Shown in pieces: positions 43,160 through 52,161 of a DNA stretch of 64,000 nt. How positions within the stretch are numbered: position 1 is the first letter of the stretch; every line of letters begins with the position of its first letter. The notes under the pieces are model-generated. The model saw nothing but the letters and a program-made list of their open reading frames with translations. It had not been told where the DNA came from and did not search any database. Both the position numbers and the translations under genes were made by a program. Origin of the DNA: Clostridioides difficile (GTDB lineage Bacteria > Bacillota > Clostridia > Peptostreptococcales > Peptostreptococcaceae); assembly GCF_001299635.1 (NCBI RefSeq), contig NZ_JRHN01000039.1:62001-126000 (forward strand), in the 5' to 3' direction.

Positions 43160-43888
43160 TTAAATTTCTCCATCCACAATTTTTCCATCTACAGATATAG
43201 TAACTATTTGCCATGGTATCATCTTTCCACTATTTTGTAGAGCTGTCTTAACAGCATTTACTATACCACCACAACAAGGAACTTCCATACGTGTTACTAC
43301 TATATTTTTAATATCATTCGTTTTTAAAATCTCTGTAAGTTTTTCAGCATAATCTACTTCATCAAGTTTAGGGCAACCAATTAATGTAACCTTGTTTTTC
43401 ATAAATTTATTATGGAAATTTCCATATGCATATGCTGTACAGTCAGCTGCTATTAAAAGACTTGCATTTTTTAAATATGATGCATTAGCTGGTACTAGTT
43501 TTATTTGTACTGGCCACTGATTAAGCTGAGACCCTTGTGTTTCAGCTGCTATATTATTATTTACCTGTTCATTATCTGACACGTCTCTATTTATAGATTT
43601 AGACTGAGAGCCTGGACATCCACATGCTAGATTTGTATTTTGTGCTTTCTTTGCTTCCATGTTTGCTTTTACTGCTACTTCATCATACTCTGCTGCTTCT
43701 CTATATTCAAATGAAATAGCATTTGTTGGACAAGTTGGTAGACAATCTCCTAGACCATCACAATAATCATCTCTTAAAAGTTTTGCTTTTCCATTTACCA
43801 TTCCTATAGCTTCTTCATGGCAAGCTTCAACACATAATCCACAACCATTACATTTTTTCTCATCGATTTTAATTATTTTTCTCATCAT
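43160..43888 (-). CDS. 4Fe-4S ferredoxin-domain protein partnered with Hcp
   Basis: A 242-aa protein with an N-terminal two-cluster ferredoxin domain: CNGCGLCVEACHEEAI (about 14-29) and CDGLGDCLPTCPTNAI (about 44-59), so the second set has an altered spacing (CX5CX3C). The remaining about 150 residues contain CGCPGS and a segment with VTRMEVPCCGGIVNAVKTAL, suggesting a further metal site. Proteins of this architecture occur next to hcp in many anaerobes and are thought to donate electrons to it. AGGTG lies seven bases before the first ATG. First gene of the ferredoxin-hcp operon. Confidence 0.9.
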   Translation of the reverse strand: MMRKIIKIDEKKCNGCGLCVEACHEEAIGMVNGKAKLLRDDYCDGLGDCLPTCPTNAISFEYREAAEYDEVAVKANMEAKKAQNTNLACGCPGSQSKSINRDVSDNEQVNNNIAAETQGSQLNQWPVQIKLVPANASYLKNASLLIAADCTAYAYGNFHNKFMKNKVTLIGCPKLDEVDYAEKLTEILKTNDIKNIVVTRMEVPCCGGIVNAVKTALQNSGKMIPWQIVTISVDGKIVDGEI

Positions 43889-44001
43889 TTATATCACCTC
43901 ATAAAATTTTTTTAATTTAAAATATTGATTTTTTATATATTTATTTTCAAGACTTACATCTTTTTCTTTCAAATTTTTTGTAATAAGATTTTTATATCTT
44001 C

Positions 44002-44059
44002 TTGCTTTTATAAATTTAGTATAGTACAATAAAAACAAATTATCGGTTGCATATGCAAC
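44002..44059 (+). promoter_or_regulatory. Promoter and 14-bp palindrome upstream of the Crp/Fnr regulator
   Basis: TTGCTT (44002-44007), an exact 17-base spacer and TACAAT (44025-44030) form a good sigma-A promoter. GTTGCATATGCAAC (44046-44059), a perfect palindrome, lies about 15 bases past the -10 and two bases before the ribosome site. Its position suits repression of the regulator's own gene. Confidence 0.7.
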
Positions 44060-44073
44060 AAGGAAGTGATTGT

Positions 44074-44757
44074 TTGAAAAAAATTTTAGAAAAACATATA
44101 AGTCTGCTAAAAAAAATTCCTCTCTTTGAAGGAATTAAAAATGACGAACTTGAAGCAATGTTAGAATGTTTAGGTGTTGTTGATAAGATTTATCCAAAGG
44201 ATAGCATAATATTCTCAGTTGGAAGTGAGGTCACTTCTATTGGAATTATGCTTAAAGGAAATGCACATATAATAAAGGAAGATATTGAAGGTAATCGAAA
44301 TATTGTAGCTGAACTATTACCTGGAGATTTATTTGGAGAAGTATTTGCATGTACTAGACTACATAAAAGCAATGTCACAGTGACTACAACATCTTCTTGT
44401 GAAATTTTATTTATAAAGTTTAAAAGTGTAACTGGTATTTGTTCATCAACATGTGTATTTCATAATAGATTAATTGAAAACATGTTACAATTAATAGCTG
44501 AAAAAAATATTTTACTTCACAATAAAATAGAATTACTTTCTCGTAAAACGACTCGTGAAAAATTACTTATGTATTTTTCAAAACAAATAGAACAAACAGG
44601 TAGTCACAAATTTACAGTTCCTTTTTCAAGAAATGAAATGGCTGATTTTTTGTGCGTTGATAGGAGCTCTATGTCAAGAGAGCTTGGTAAGATGAGAGAT
44701 GAAGGTTTGTTATCTTTTAATAAAAACAAGTTTGAAATATTCTGTTTTCAAAAATAG
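44074..44757 (+). CDS. Crp/Fnr family regulator, probable HcpR-type
   Basis: Start TTG 44074, seven bases after AAGGAAG; the frame opens earlier at another TTG (44047) that lies inside the palindrome. The 228-aa protein has a cAMP-type sensor domain (SIIFSVGSEVTSIGIMLKG, LPGDLFGEVFAC), a long dimer helix and a C-terminal helix-turn-helix (FSRNEMADFLCVDRSSMSRE). Cysteines CSSTC lie near the dimer helix. It is divergent from ferredoxin-hcp across 158 bases. HcpR regulators in clostridia and sulfate reducers respond to NO or nitrite and control hcp, so this is the likely role, by context. Confidence 0.88.
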   Translation: MKKILEKHISLLKKIPLFEGIKNDELEAMLECLGVVDKIYPKDSIIFSVGSEVTSIGIMLKGNAHIIKEDIEGNRNIVAELLPGDLFGEVFACTRLHKSNVTVTTTSSCEILFIKFKSVTGICSSTCVFHNRLIENMLQLIAEKNILLHNKIELLSRKTTREKLLMYFSKQIEQTGSHKFTVPFSRNEMADFLCVDRSSMSRELGKMRDEGLLSFNKNKFEIFCFQK

Positions 44758-44854
44758 ACTAGACATCTAAACTTGTCTACCTCAATATAAATTATGTTAA
44801 TTGATTAAAATTATAAGTATTGTACTTGAATCTTAAATTTATATTTTTACTCAA

Positions 44855-44903
44855 AAAGTTAATAGATGTCTAATTTATCCAAAATTAGACATCTATTAAC
44901 TTT
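44855..44903 (+). terminator. 22-bp perfect inverted repeat after the Crp/Fnr gene
   Basis: The arm 44855-44876 pairs without mismatch with 44882-44903, with a five-base loop, and T-rich sequence follows on the plus strand. It is unusually long for a terminator and lies 98 bases past the stop. It can act for both this gene and the minus-strand remnant beyond. Confidence 0.75.
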
Positions 44904-44924
44904 ATATATTAATTGGATTTATAA

Positions 44925-45095
44925 TTAGCTTATTTTTTTTGTAGTAATTGATGTTTTATCTATAAGCCAGTCTTTTCCTTCCACTAATCGTGCAACTAAC
45001 ATTGATGTTACTGTATTACCAGTTGTATTTAATATAGTATTAGGAATATCAGTTATAGTAGCTATTGTTGCTACTATTAGTTTTATAGTATTCTT
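44925..45095 (-). pseudogene. C-terminal remnant of a dicarboxylate/amino acid:cation symporter
   Basis: A frame of 56 sense codons, closed upstream by a TGA and lacking a start, reads VATIATITDIPNTILNTTGN then TVTSMLVARLVEGKDW. The D-x-P-x-T...N-x-T-G-N/D pattern is the conserved last-helix region of DAACS symporters (GltP/SstT type). The rest of the gene is gone. It lies directly after the amino-acid ABC ATPase, so it may mark an earlier uptake gene deleted when the array formed. Confidence 0.65.
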
Positions 45096-45111
45096 TCAAA
45101 GTTGTCTAAAT

Positions 45112-45861
45112 TTAATTAAATACTTCTTCTTTCCTAATGATATTTAAAAATTTTGCAGTTCTTTCATTTTTAGGATTATTAAATATCTCATTAGGAGTTC
45201 CTTCTTCAGCTATTACACCATTATCCATAAATATGATTTTATCAGCAACTTCTTTTGCAAAATTTATTTCATGAGTTACAATAAGCATTGTTATTCCTTC
45301 TTTTGCAAGTGATTTTATAACACTTAACACTTCTCCAACAAGTTCTGGGTCAAGTGCTGATGTTGGCTCATCAAATAATATTACATTTGGATTTACTGCC
45401 ATAGCTCTAGCTATACCTATTCTTTGTTGTTGACCTCCAGATAATTTTGATGGATAAAAATCTTTTCTATCCAACATACCTACTTTGTCTATTAATTTTA
45501 AAGATATCTCTTTAGCTTCTTGTTTACTTTTTTTATGTACTACTATTAATGCCTCCATTACATTTTCTAGTGCAGTTTTATTTTTAAATAGGTTATAATT
45601 CTGAAATACCATAGATGTATGTTTTCTTAAATTTGCTATATCTTTTTTTGTCGCTTTTTCTACATCTACCTTTACATCTCCAATCATTATCTTCCCTTTT
45701 GTAGGCTCAACTAGATAATTTAAACATCTAAGGAGTGTTGATTTACCTGTTCCAGATGGTCCAAGTATAGCTACTACTTCACTTTGATTTATCTCTAGAT
45801 TTATACCTTTAAGAACTTCTGTCCCTTTAAAACTTTTATGTAAATTTTCTACTTTTATCAT
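45112..45861 (-). CDS. Polar amino acid ABC transporter ATP-binding protein
   Basis: 249 aa, full-length importer ATPase of the GlnQ/TcyN group. Walker [14 protein letters not shown] (about 34-46), Q-loop [17 protein letters not shown], signature [16 protein letters not shown] (about 135-150), Walker [16 protein letters not shown] and H-loop [11 protein letters not shown] are all present. GGTGGAG is four bases before the ATG. It is the last gene of the array and the only GlnQ-type ATPase here, so it probably energises both permease/binding-protein pairs upstream. Confidence 0.94.
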   Translation of the reverse strand: MIKVENLHKSFKGTEVLKGINLEINQSEVVAILGPSGTGKSTLLRCLNYLVEPTKGKIMIGDVKVDVEKATKKDIANLRKHTSMVFQNYNLFKNKTALENVMEALIVVHKKSKQEAKEISLKLIDKVGMLDRKDFYPSKLSGGQQQRIGIARAMAVNPNVILFDEPTSALDPELVGEVLSVIKSLAKEGITMLIVTHEINFAKEVADKIIFMDNGVIAEEGTPNEIFNNPKNERTAKFLNIIRKEEVFN

Positions 45862-45890
45862 AGTTCTCCACCTTTTTTAATAAATATACT

Positions 45891-47066
45891 CTAAAATTGA
45901 CATAAATAATCTACTGCAAGTTGAGATAATAAGGAAGATGCTATGCTCAAACATTTTTCATCTATATCAAACTTACTGTTGTGCAATTTATAGTTTATAT
46001 TTTTTTCTTTATTACCTATACCTATATACATAAATAAACCAGGTTTTTCTTTCATATAAATAGCAAAATCTTCACCTGTCATTGCTGGAAAATCAATCAT
46101 TTCAACATTTTCATCTCCAAGTATTTTGCAAGCACTTTTTCTCCCCAGTTCTATCATATTTTTATCATTTATAATAGCATCTCCTCCTGCACTCTTTTCA
46201 AACTTGCAGTCTGCTCCATGTGCTTTACATACACTTCTTACTATGTTCTCTAGAATTTTACTTACTTCAATCACTTTTTCCTGACTTACTGCTCTAATAG
46301 TTCCTTGAAGTGTACATATATCTGGTATTATATTTTTGGAAACACCAGAATTAAAAGAGCAAACAGATACTACCACTGGTACAACTGGATCAATCTTTCT
46401 TGATACTATCTGTTGAATAGACGAATACACTGCATTTCCAACTGCAATTGGGTCTATACAATTGTGAGGCTCTGCTCCATGTCCACCCTTTCCGATTATT
46501 GTTATTTCGAAAGTATTAGTTGCTGCCATTGCACAATTTCTAGCTATTCCAATTTTTCCTGATTCAATGGTTGGCCAACAATGACCAGCTGCTAATACAT
46601 CTACACCTTCAAGTACATTTTCTTTAATTACAATATCAGAACCACCTTTTTCTTCACCAGGTTGAAATAGTAACTTTACATTTCCATTTAGTTCTTCTTT
46701 TATATCATTTAAAATCATTGCTGTTCCTAGCAACCATGAAACATGTGCATCATGCCCACAAGCATGCATATTATCATTTATTGATTTAAATTCTAAATCA
46801 TTTTCCTCTTTTATTGGAAGAGCATCCATATCCGCTCTAAGTAGTATGGTTTTACCACTAATATTTTTTCCTTCTATAGTAGCTAATACTCCTGTGCCAG
46901 CAACATCTATATATTCTATATTAAGTTTATCTAGTTCTTCCTTTATAAGTTTGGATGTTTTAAATTCTTTAAATGCCAACTCTGGATTATGGTGTATCTG
47001 TCGCCTTATTTTTATGATTTTTTCCCTATTTTTTAGTGCAATAGATTTTATTTTAGTTTCAATCAT
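45891..47066 (-). CDS. M20 family amidohydrolase
   Basis: 391-aa zinc peptidase of the hippurate/N-acyl-amino-acid hydrolase (M20D) group. Motifs: RADMDALPI (about 79), the metal cysteine/histidine motif MHACGHDAH (about 98-106), FQPGEEKGGSD (metal glutamates), VVSVCSFNSGVSKNIIP and the C-terminal MTGEDFAIYM and LHNSKFDID. Such enzymes remove acyl groups from amino acids or release cysteine conjugates. It lies between a binding-protein gene and the ATPase (29 bases), so it likely processes the imported compound. GGAGG is eight bases before the ATG. Confidence 0.92.
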   Translation of the reverse strand: MIETKIKSIALKNREKIIKIRRQIHHNPELAFKEFKTSKLIKEELDKLNIEYIDVAGTGVLATIEGKNISGKTILLRADMDALPIKEENDLEFKSINDNMHACGHDAHVSWLLGTAMILNDIKEELNGNVKLLFQPGEEKGGSDIVIKENVLEGVDVLAAGHCWPTIESGKIGIARNCAMAATNTFEITIIGKGGHGAEPHNCIDPIAVGNAVYSSIQQIVSRKIDPVVPVVVSVCSFNSGVSKNIIPDICTLQGTIRAVSQEKVIEVSKILENIVRSVCKAHGADCKFEKSAGGDAIINDKNMIELGRKSACKILGDENVEMIDFPAMTGEDFAIYMKEKPGLFMYIGIGNKEKNINYKLHNSKFDIDEKCLSIASSLLSQLAVDYLCQF

Positions 47067-47129
47067 TTACAATACCTCCATAACTTATTTTTATTTATAA
47101 AGACTACTATAAATACATTATAATACACA

Positions 47130-47170
47130 GATAACTATAGATAAATTTAGTATACTTATCTATAGTTATC
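47130..47170 (-). other. Perfect 15-bp inverted repeat between binding protein and amidohydrolase genes
   Basis: GATAACTATAGATAA (47130-47144) pairs with 47156-47170 around an 11-base loop. There is no U tract on the minus strand, so it more likely protects the 3' end of the abundant binding-protein message or gives partial attenuation. Confidence 0.55.
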
Positions 47171-47198
47171 AAAACTTTATATTTTAGTTTTGGAGTAC

Positions 47199-47996
47199 TT
47201 ATTTTTGTATATCAGCACTTACATCCATTCCAAACCATTTTTCAGATATTTTTTTCACTGTTCCATCTGCAAGCATTTCCTCTATTGCTTTGTTTACATC
47301 TTCTTTTATAGTCTTAGATTTTTCATCATTTTTCTTAAAGAAATATGCTATGTTAGTAACTGATAATTTATCATCTAATACTCTTATCTTCATGTTAGCT
47401 TTTTTAGCATCACCTACAACAGTAAGTTCCGCATCAATCCAGGCACTAACTCTTCCTAAGTCTAAATCTTGAATACCATTAGTTCCATCACCATAAACCT
47501 TTTCTTCAAATAAATTATCTTTATTAACACTAGCTGCAACTTGTTGACCTTGAGAACCTTCTGATACTGCTACAACTTTTCCTTTTAAATCTTCAAGTTT
47601 ATTAATTTCATTATTTCCATCTTTTACAGCGATACATACAGCATCAGAACCATAAGGTATAGAAGCATCATATTTTTCTAATCTTTCTTTAGACATTCCA
47701 AAGAAGTTGGCTGCTACATCAACTTTACCAGAATCTAACATACCAAATATAGAACTAAAACCTGTTGGCTCCATTTTTATTTCATATCCACTTCTTTTAC
47801 CAATCTCTTTCCACATGTCAACTTCAAAACCTTTATGCTCACCATTATCAACATAAGAATATGGGTCGGCTGAATTAGAAGAAGCTACATTTATAACCTT
47901 TTCATCCTTTGCTTCCTCTTTTTTTGAACAACCAGTAGTTACAACTGTTAATGCTAAAACTGCTACTAAACATTTTATAATATTTCTTTTTATCAT
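47199..47996 (-). CDS. Amino acid ABC transporter substrate-binding lipoprotein (pair 2)
   Basis: ATG 47996 is seven bases after GAGGAG; earlier in-frame codons overlap that site. 265 aa with a signal peptide and lipobox (LTVVTTGCSKK), anchoring it to the outer face of the membrane. Family 3 solute-binding fold: INVASSNSADPYSYVDNGEH, FEVDMWKEIGKRSGYEI, FSSIFGMLDSGKVDVAANFF and KISEKWFG near the end. The domain type binds polar amino acids or cystine. It is adjacent to its permease (48056-48718). Confidence 0.92.
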   Translation of the reverse strand: MIKRNIIKCLVAVLALTVVTTGCSKKEEAKDEKVINVASSNSADPYSYVDNGEHKGFEVDMWKEIGKRSGYEIKMEPTGFSSIFGMLDSGKVDVAANFFGMSKERLEKYDASIPYGSDAVCIAVKDGNNEINKLEDLKGKVVAVSEGSQGQQVAASVNKDNLFEEKVYGDGTNGIQDLDLGRVSAWIDAELTVVGDAKKANMKIRVLDDKLSVTNIAYFFKKNDEKSKTIKEDVNKAIEEMLADGTVKKISEKWFGMDVSADIQK

Positions 47997-48055
47997 ATCT
48001 CTTCTCCTCACACCATTTTTATGTAAAAATACTTTATATGTATTTTTTTTATATT

Positions 48056-48718
48056 CTAATAATCACTTATCTTCTTTTCTAACTTTTTTTGTCCCCATCC
48101 TAAAGGAGTTATTATACACCAATAAATTACCATAACTGCTCCATACACTTCAAAGAACTTAAAACTCAATGCTCCTTGTGACTTAGCAGCACCCATTATA
48201 TCATTTACTCCAACAACAAAAGCTACAGAAGACCCTTTAATTAAATCTATAAAATTATTGAATAATGATGGCAAGGCAACTCTTATAGCCTGTGGTATCA
48301 CTATTCTTTTCATGGTTTGTAAATTTGTTAATCCCATTGCATATGATGCTTCTACCTGCCCTTTATCAATTGAAAGTATGGATGCTCTTATAGTTTCAGA
48401 CATATAAGCTCCCATATTTAAACTAAGTACTATAGAGGTTGCAAATACTGGGTCCATGTTTTTAACAAAATCACTCATATATGCCAGTCCAAAATATAGA
48501 AAGAATAATTGTGGCATAAGAGGTGTACCTCTAAAGATAGATACATACACTTTACATATTTGATTCAATACTTTCACTTTGTAATAAGATGATAACGCTA
48601 CTATTGTACCTATAATTAATGAAAATACTAATGAACTTATTGCCAAAATAACAGTTATATTGAATGATTTCATTATTATTGGAAATAATTCTAAAAAATA
48701 TTTCATACTAAAAATCAT
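48056..48718 (-). CDS. Amino acid ABC transporter permease (pair 2)
   Basis: 220-aa HisM/GlnP-type permease with five to six membrane helices. The ATPase-docking EAA loop reads EASYAMGLTNLQTMKRIVIP (about 123-142), preceded by ISIFRGTPLMPQLFF, typical of polar amino acid importers. GGGGGG lies nine bases before ATG. A 237-base gap upstream, the largest inside this part of the array, may hold a promoter; none is obvious. Confidence 0.93.
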   Translation of the reverse strand: MIFSMKYFLELFPIIMKSFNITVILAISSLVFSLIIGTIVALSSYYKVKVLNQICKVYVSIFRGTPLMPQLFFLYFGLAYMSDFVKNMDPVFATSIVLSLNMGAYMSETIRASILSIDKGQVEASYAMGLTNLQTMKRIVIPQAIRVALPSLFNNFIDLIKGSSVAFVVGVNDIMGAAKSQGALSFKFFEVYGAVMVIYWCIITPLGWGQKKLEKKISDY

Positions 48719-48955
48719 AAAATAAGTCCCCCCTCACTTAATGTTGTTTTTTGCAAGCTTTTGTCACATGTTAAATTATAATAGAATTTTCTTTATTTTT
48801 CCAATAGAAAAAAACTATTTTATTAACTGACTATATAGACCCTTTTGATACTATATTTTTTTGATATTTAGACTACTAAATGTCTTTTTTCTAAAATTAA
48901 AAATTTATTTACAAGAAGGAACATATTTATATAACCTATCTTTAAACACCAAAAT

Positions 48956-49624
48956 CTAATATGCTTTTCCTATCCTTTTTTCAACCTTGATTTGTATATT
49001 ACTCAATACTATAGATACCGCCCAATAAATTAGTATCGTTACCATATATATCTCAAAAAATTTAAAACTTGATGCAGCTTCTACTTGAGCTACTCCCATT
49101 AAATCCTGTATTCCTATAGTCAAACCTAAGGAAGACCCCTTAATTATATCTAGTGTACAACTTACAATAGGAGGTACTGCAGATGTAGCTGCTTGAGGTA
49201 AGATTATTTTAACCATTGACTGATATTTACTTAATCCAAAAGCATAACAGGCCTCTTGTTGTCCTTTATCAACACTCTCAATGGATGCTCGTATAATTTC
49301 TGCCATGTATGCAGATGAATTTACACCTAAACAAATTACTATTGCTAAATAAGGAGAACAATCTTTCATGAAGGAAAATATCATCGGAAATCCAAAGTAA
49401 AAGAAAAATATTTGAATTAAAAGTGGTGTTCCTCTAAAGAATGAAATGTATATTCTAGTTATGTATTTCAAAATTTTTGATTTTGTCTGTGTAAAAAATG
49501 CAAGTATCACACCCAATAATATTGATATAAAAAATGCAACAATAGATATTAGTATTGTTATTCCCAAGGCTTTAATTAAAAATGGAAATATACTTAGACA
49601 AAATTCAAAGTTCAAATTACTCAT
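48956..49624 (-). CDS. Amino acid ABC transporter permease (pair 1)
   Basis: 222-aa permease of the same family as 48056-48718: ISFFRGTPLLIQIFFFYFGF, then EAA loop EACYAFGLSKYQSMVKIILP. The ATG overlaps the end of its binding-protein gene by eight bases, so the two are translationally coupled. Similarity to the second permease along its whole length indicates that pairs 1 and 2 arose by duplication. Confidence 0.93.
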   Translation of the reverse strand: MSNLNFEFCLSIFPFLIKALGITILISIVAFFISILLGVILAFFTQTKSKILKYITRIYISFFRGTPLLIQIFFFYFGFPMIFSFMKDCSPYLAIVICLGVNSSAYMAEIIRASIESVDKGQQEACYAFGLSKYQSMVKIILPQAATSAVPPIVSCTLDIIKGSSLGLTIGIQDLMGVAQVEAASSFKFFEIYMVTILIYWAVSIVLSNIQIKVEKRIGKAY

Positions 49625-50420
49625 TAGTAGGCTCCTTAGTAATATCTTTTCCTAGCCAAGTTTCAGATATTTTAGTCAAAGTTCCATCTTTGTGCATATC
49701 TGCAATTACTTTATTTACTTCTTTTGTCCATTCTTCACCTTTTTCATTTTTTTGAAGTGCAAAAGAACAAGCACCAAATTGAATAGGAGGTTCTACCATT
49801 TTAAGATTTAATTTTTGCTCTTTTATGGCTATTAAAGCCTCAACGTCCTGTGCAACCACTGAATCTAATCTTCCCATTTCTAGGTCTTGATAGTTCCCTT
49901 TAAGAGTTGCGCTTGAATAATTTACTATTTTTATTTCGCCATTTGGATACTTTTCTTTTAGTATTTCATTTGCCACTGCTCCAGTACCCACACCTACCTT
50001 TTTGCCAACTAAATCATCTATTGATTTTATACTATTATCATCTTTTCTAACAATAATATTTGTTCCACTATAATTATAAGCATCTGAAAAACCATATTTT
50101 TCCTTTCTGTCTGGTGTTGCAGTAAGTTGAGCAGATACTACATCTGCTTTATCAGCTTCTAATAATCCAAATAATCCACTAAAATCAGTTAATACCCATT
50201 CAACTTTACAATTAGTTCGTTTAGAAAATTCATCCCAGAAATCCACTTCAAACCCTTTAAGTTTATCTTTCTCTTTAAAAGCAAAGGGGAAATACGTTCC
50301 TGATGTAGCAACTCTTATAGTTTTTTGTTCTTCTTTATTTTTATTATTTCCTGATGAACATCCTGTAATTAAAAGTGATGATGCTAAAACAAGCATAATA
50401 ATTAACTTAAGCTTCTTCAT
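49617..50420 (-). CDS. Amino acid ABC transporter substrate-binding lipoprotein (pair 1)
   Basis: 267 aa with signal peptide and lipobox (LLITGCSSG). Family 3 fold: RVATSGTYFPFAFKEKDKLK, FEVDFWDEFSKRTNCKV, WVLTDFSGLFGLLEADKADV and ISETWLGKD at the end. It resembles the pair-2 protein in layout but differs in many binding-cleft residues (FPFAF against PYSYV), so the two may bind different ligands. It follows metI by 28 bases and overlaps its permease by eight bases. AAGGAG is nine bases before the ATG. Confidence 0.92.
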   Translation of the reverse strand: MKKLKLIIMLVLASSLLITGCSSGNNKNKEEQKTIRVATSGTYFPFAFKEKDKLKGFEVDFWDEFSKRTNCKVEWVLTDFSGLFGLLEADKADVVSAQLTATPDRKEKYGFSDAYNYSGTNIIVRKDDNSIKSIDDLVGKKVGVGTGAVANEILKEKYPNGEIKIVNYSSATLKGNYQDLEMGRLDSVVAQDVEALIAIKEQKLNLKMVEPPIQFGACSFALQKNEKGEEWTKEVNKVIADMHKDGTLTKISETWLGKDITKEPTNE

Positions 50421-50448
50421 AATTTGTTCTCTCCTTTTAAATCTAATT

Positions 50449-51105
50449 TTATTTCAATTTTTTATATAATACATTTCCAACAGTTTGAATCACTTGAACC
50501 ATTATAATTATTATAATTACAGTTCCATACATTATGGTATCGTTAAATGTTTGATAACCATATATCAGAGCAACTGACCCTAAACCTCCTGCCCCTAATG
50601 CTCCTGCCATAGCAGAACTACCAAGTATTGATACAGTTGCAAGAGTTATACTTGAACATATAGATGGTATAGCTTCTCTAAACATAATACTAAACAATAT
50701 TTGTAAATTTGAAGCACCAAAAGATTTAGCTGCTTCAATCATACCTTTATCAACTTCTCTAAGATTACTTTCAATTAATCTAGCTATAAATGGAGATGCA
50801 ACTATTATAAGAGGTAACATAGCTGCTTGTTTTCCAATAGAAGTACCTACTACAAATCTTGTAATTGGAGTTATAGACACCGCCAATATGATAAATGGAA
50901 ATGACCTAATTATATTTATCATCAAATCTAAAATCTTATATATGTATTTATTAGGTCTAAGTCCTTCATTTGAAGTTTCTACTAATATAATAGCTAATAT
51001 AAAACCGATTATAGAAGATATAACAGTAGCCCATGTAACCATATAAATAGTATCAAACACTGCAGGAATTATTATTTTATTTATTACAAGACTTGGATTA
51101 TCCAT
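50449..51105 (-). CDS. metI: Methionine-type ABC transporter permease
   Basis: 218-aa MetI-type permease with five membrane helices and a typical EAA loop: EAAKSFGASNLQILFSIMFR (about 125-144). Other family segments are FPFIILAVSITPITRFVVGT and SSAMAGALGAGGLGSVALIY. The ATG overlaps the metN stop by eight bases. It is part of a complete MetQ-MetN-MetI importer inside the methyltransferase array. The substrate need not be methionine itself, since this family also carries methionine derivatives. Confidence 0.93.
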   Translation of the reverse strand: MDNPSLVINKIIIPAVFDTIYMVTWATVISSIIGFILAIILVETSNEGLRPNKYIYKILDLMINIIRSFPFIILAVSITPITRFVVGTSIGKQAAMLPLIIVASPFIARLIESNLREVDKGMIEAAKSFGASNLQILFSIMFREAIPSICSSITLATVSILGSSAMAGALGAGGLGSVALIYGYQTFNDTIMYGTVIIIIIMVQVIQTVGNVLYKKLK

Positions 51106-52066
51106 TATCTAAAGCCTCCCAAATTATGCATCTACTATTTAAATACTCACTAATTATTTTTTTATCTCTAGCATCCATGTTTATAACAGTGCTACCTATA
51201 ATATCATCTCTGAATTTTTCTAGCTTAGAAGACACAATTGAAAAATTAACTGGAATTTGTTTTGCCATTTCTGGAATCAATGTATTTTTAGCTTTATCCT
51301 GTTTAAATAATATTCTTATATTTACACCTTCTTCTGGCATAATCTCCAATTGCTCTCCTAAAAGTCTCTTTAAGCAGTCTGGTTGATTCAAGAATAGCTT
51401 TTGGACATCTCCCAATGCAGCTATCTTTCCATGTTCTAATATAGCTACTCTATTACATATTTCTCTAATAACATCCATTTGATGAGTGACTAATACTATA
51501 GTTATGTTTAGTCTTTCATTTATTTCTCTCAAAAGTGATAGTATAGATTTTGTAGTTTCTGGGTCAAGTGCAGATGTAGCTTCGTCACTAAGTAAAATTT
51601 TAGGCTCCAGTGATAAAGCTCTAGCTATAGCAACTCTCTGGCGTTGTCCTCCACTCAATTCTTTAGGCTTTTGATATATCTTATCTTCTATACCTACTAT
51701 TTTTACAAGTTCCATTACTTTTTTTTCTATTTCATCTTTTTTATATCCCCAACACTTCATTGGAATAGCTATATTATTATATACATTTTGTCTTTCTAAT
51801 AGAGAAAAATGTTGAAATATCATTCCTATATTCTTTCTGTATTCTCTAATTTTGCGATATGAATTGTTTTTTATTTCACATCCATCTACCAAAATTTCAC
51901 CCTTTTCATAATCTTCCAATAGATTTATACATCTTAAAAGTGTAGATTTCCCAGCACCACTTTTCCCTATCAAACCAAATATTTCGCCTTGCTCTATAGA
52001 AAGAGATATATCTTTTAACACATCTAAACTTCCAAAAGATTTATACAATTTAGACACATTTATCAA
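51098..52066 (-). CDS. metN: Methionine-type ABC transporter ATP-binding protein
   Basis: TTG start at 52066, five bases after GAGGTG. The 322-aa protein has Walker [15 protein letters not shown]-loop IFQHFSLLERQNVYNNIA, signature ELSGGQRQRVAIARALS, Walker B ILLSDEATSALDPETT and H-loop VTHQMDVIREICNR. The C-terminal about 80 residues (NIRILFKQDKAKNTLIPEMA, VNFSIVSSKLEKF) match the NIL regulatory domain, which in MetN binds substrate and inhibits transport. Two codons of overlap couple it to metI. Confidence 0.94.
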   Translation of the reverse strand: MINVSKLYKSFGSLDVLKDISLSIEQGEIFGLIGKSGAGKSTLLRCINLLEDYEKGEILVDGCEIKNNSYRKIREYRKNIGMIFQHFSLLERQNVYNNIAIPMKCWGYKKDEIEKKVMELVKIVGIEDKIYQKPKELSGGQRQRVAIARALSLEPKILLSDEATSALDPETTKSILSLLREINERLNITIVLVTHQMDVIREICNRVAILEHGKIAALGDVQKLFLNQPDCLKRLLGEQLEIMPEEGVNIRILFKQDKAKNTLIPEMAKQIPVNFSIVSSKLEKFRDDIIGSTVINMDARDKKIISEYLNSRCIIWEALDNG

Positions 52067-52090
52067 ATAATCACCTCAAGTTTTTCACAT

Positions 52091-52134
52091 AGAATTAAGC
52101 TGTTTTTTATACACACATAAAACAGCTTAATTCT
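52091..52134 (-). other. Perfect 16-bp inverted repeat between metQ and metN
   Basis: AGAATTAAGCTGTTTT (52091-52106) pairs with 52119-52134 around 12 bases. It has no U tract on the minus strand. It lies 28 bases past the metQ stop, a position where such hairpins raise the ratio of binding-protein to transporter message. Confidence 0.6.
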
Positions 52135-52161
52135 TTTAAATAGTTAAATCTAAAAATTATG

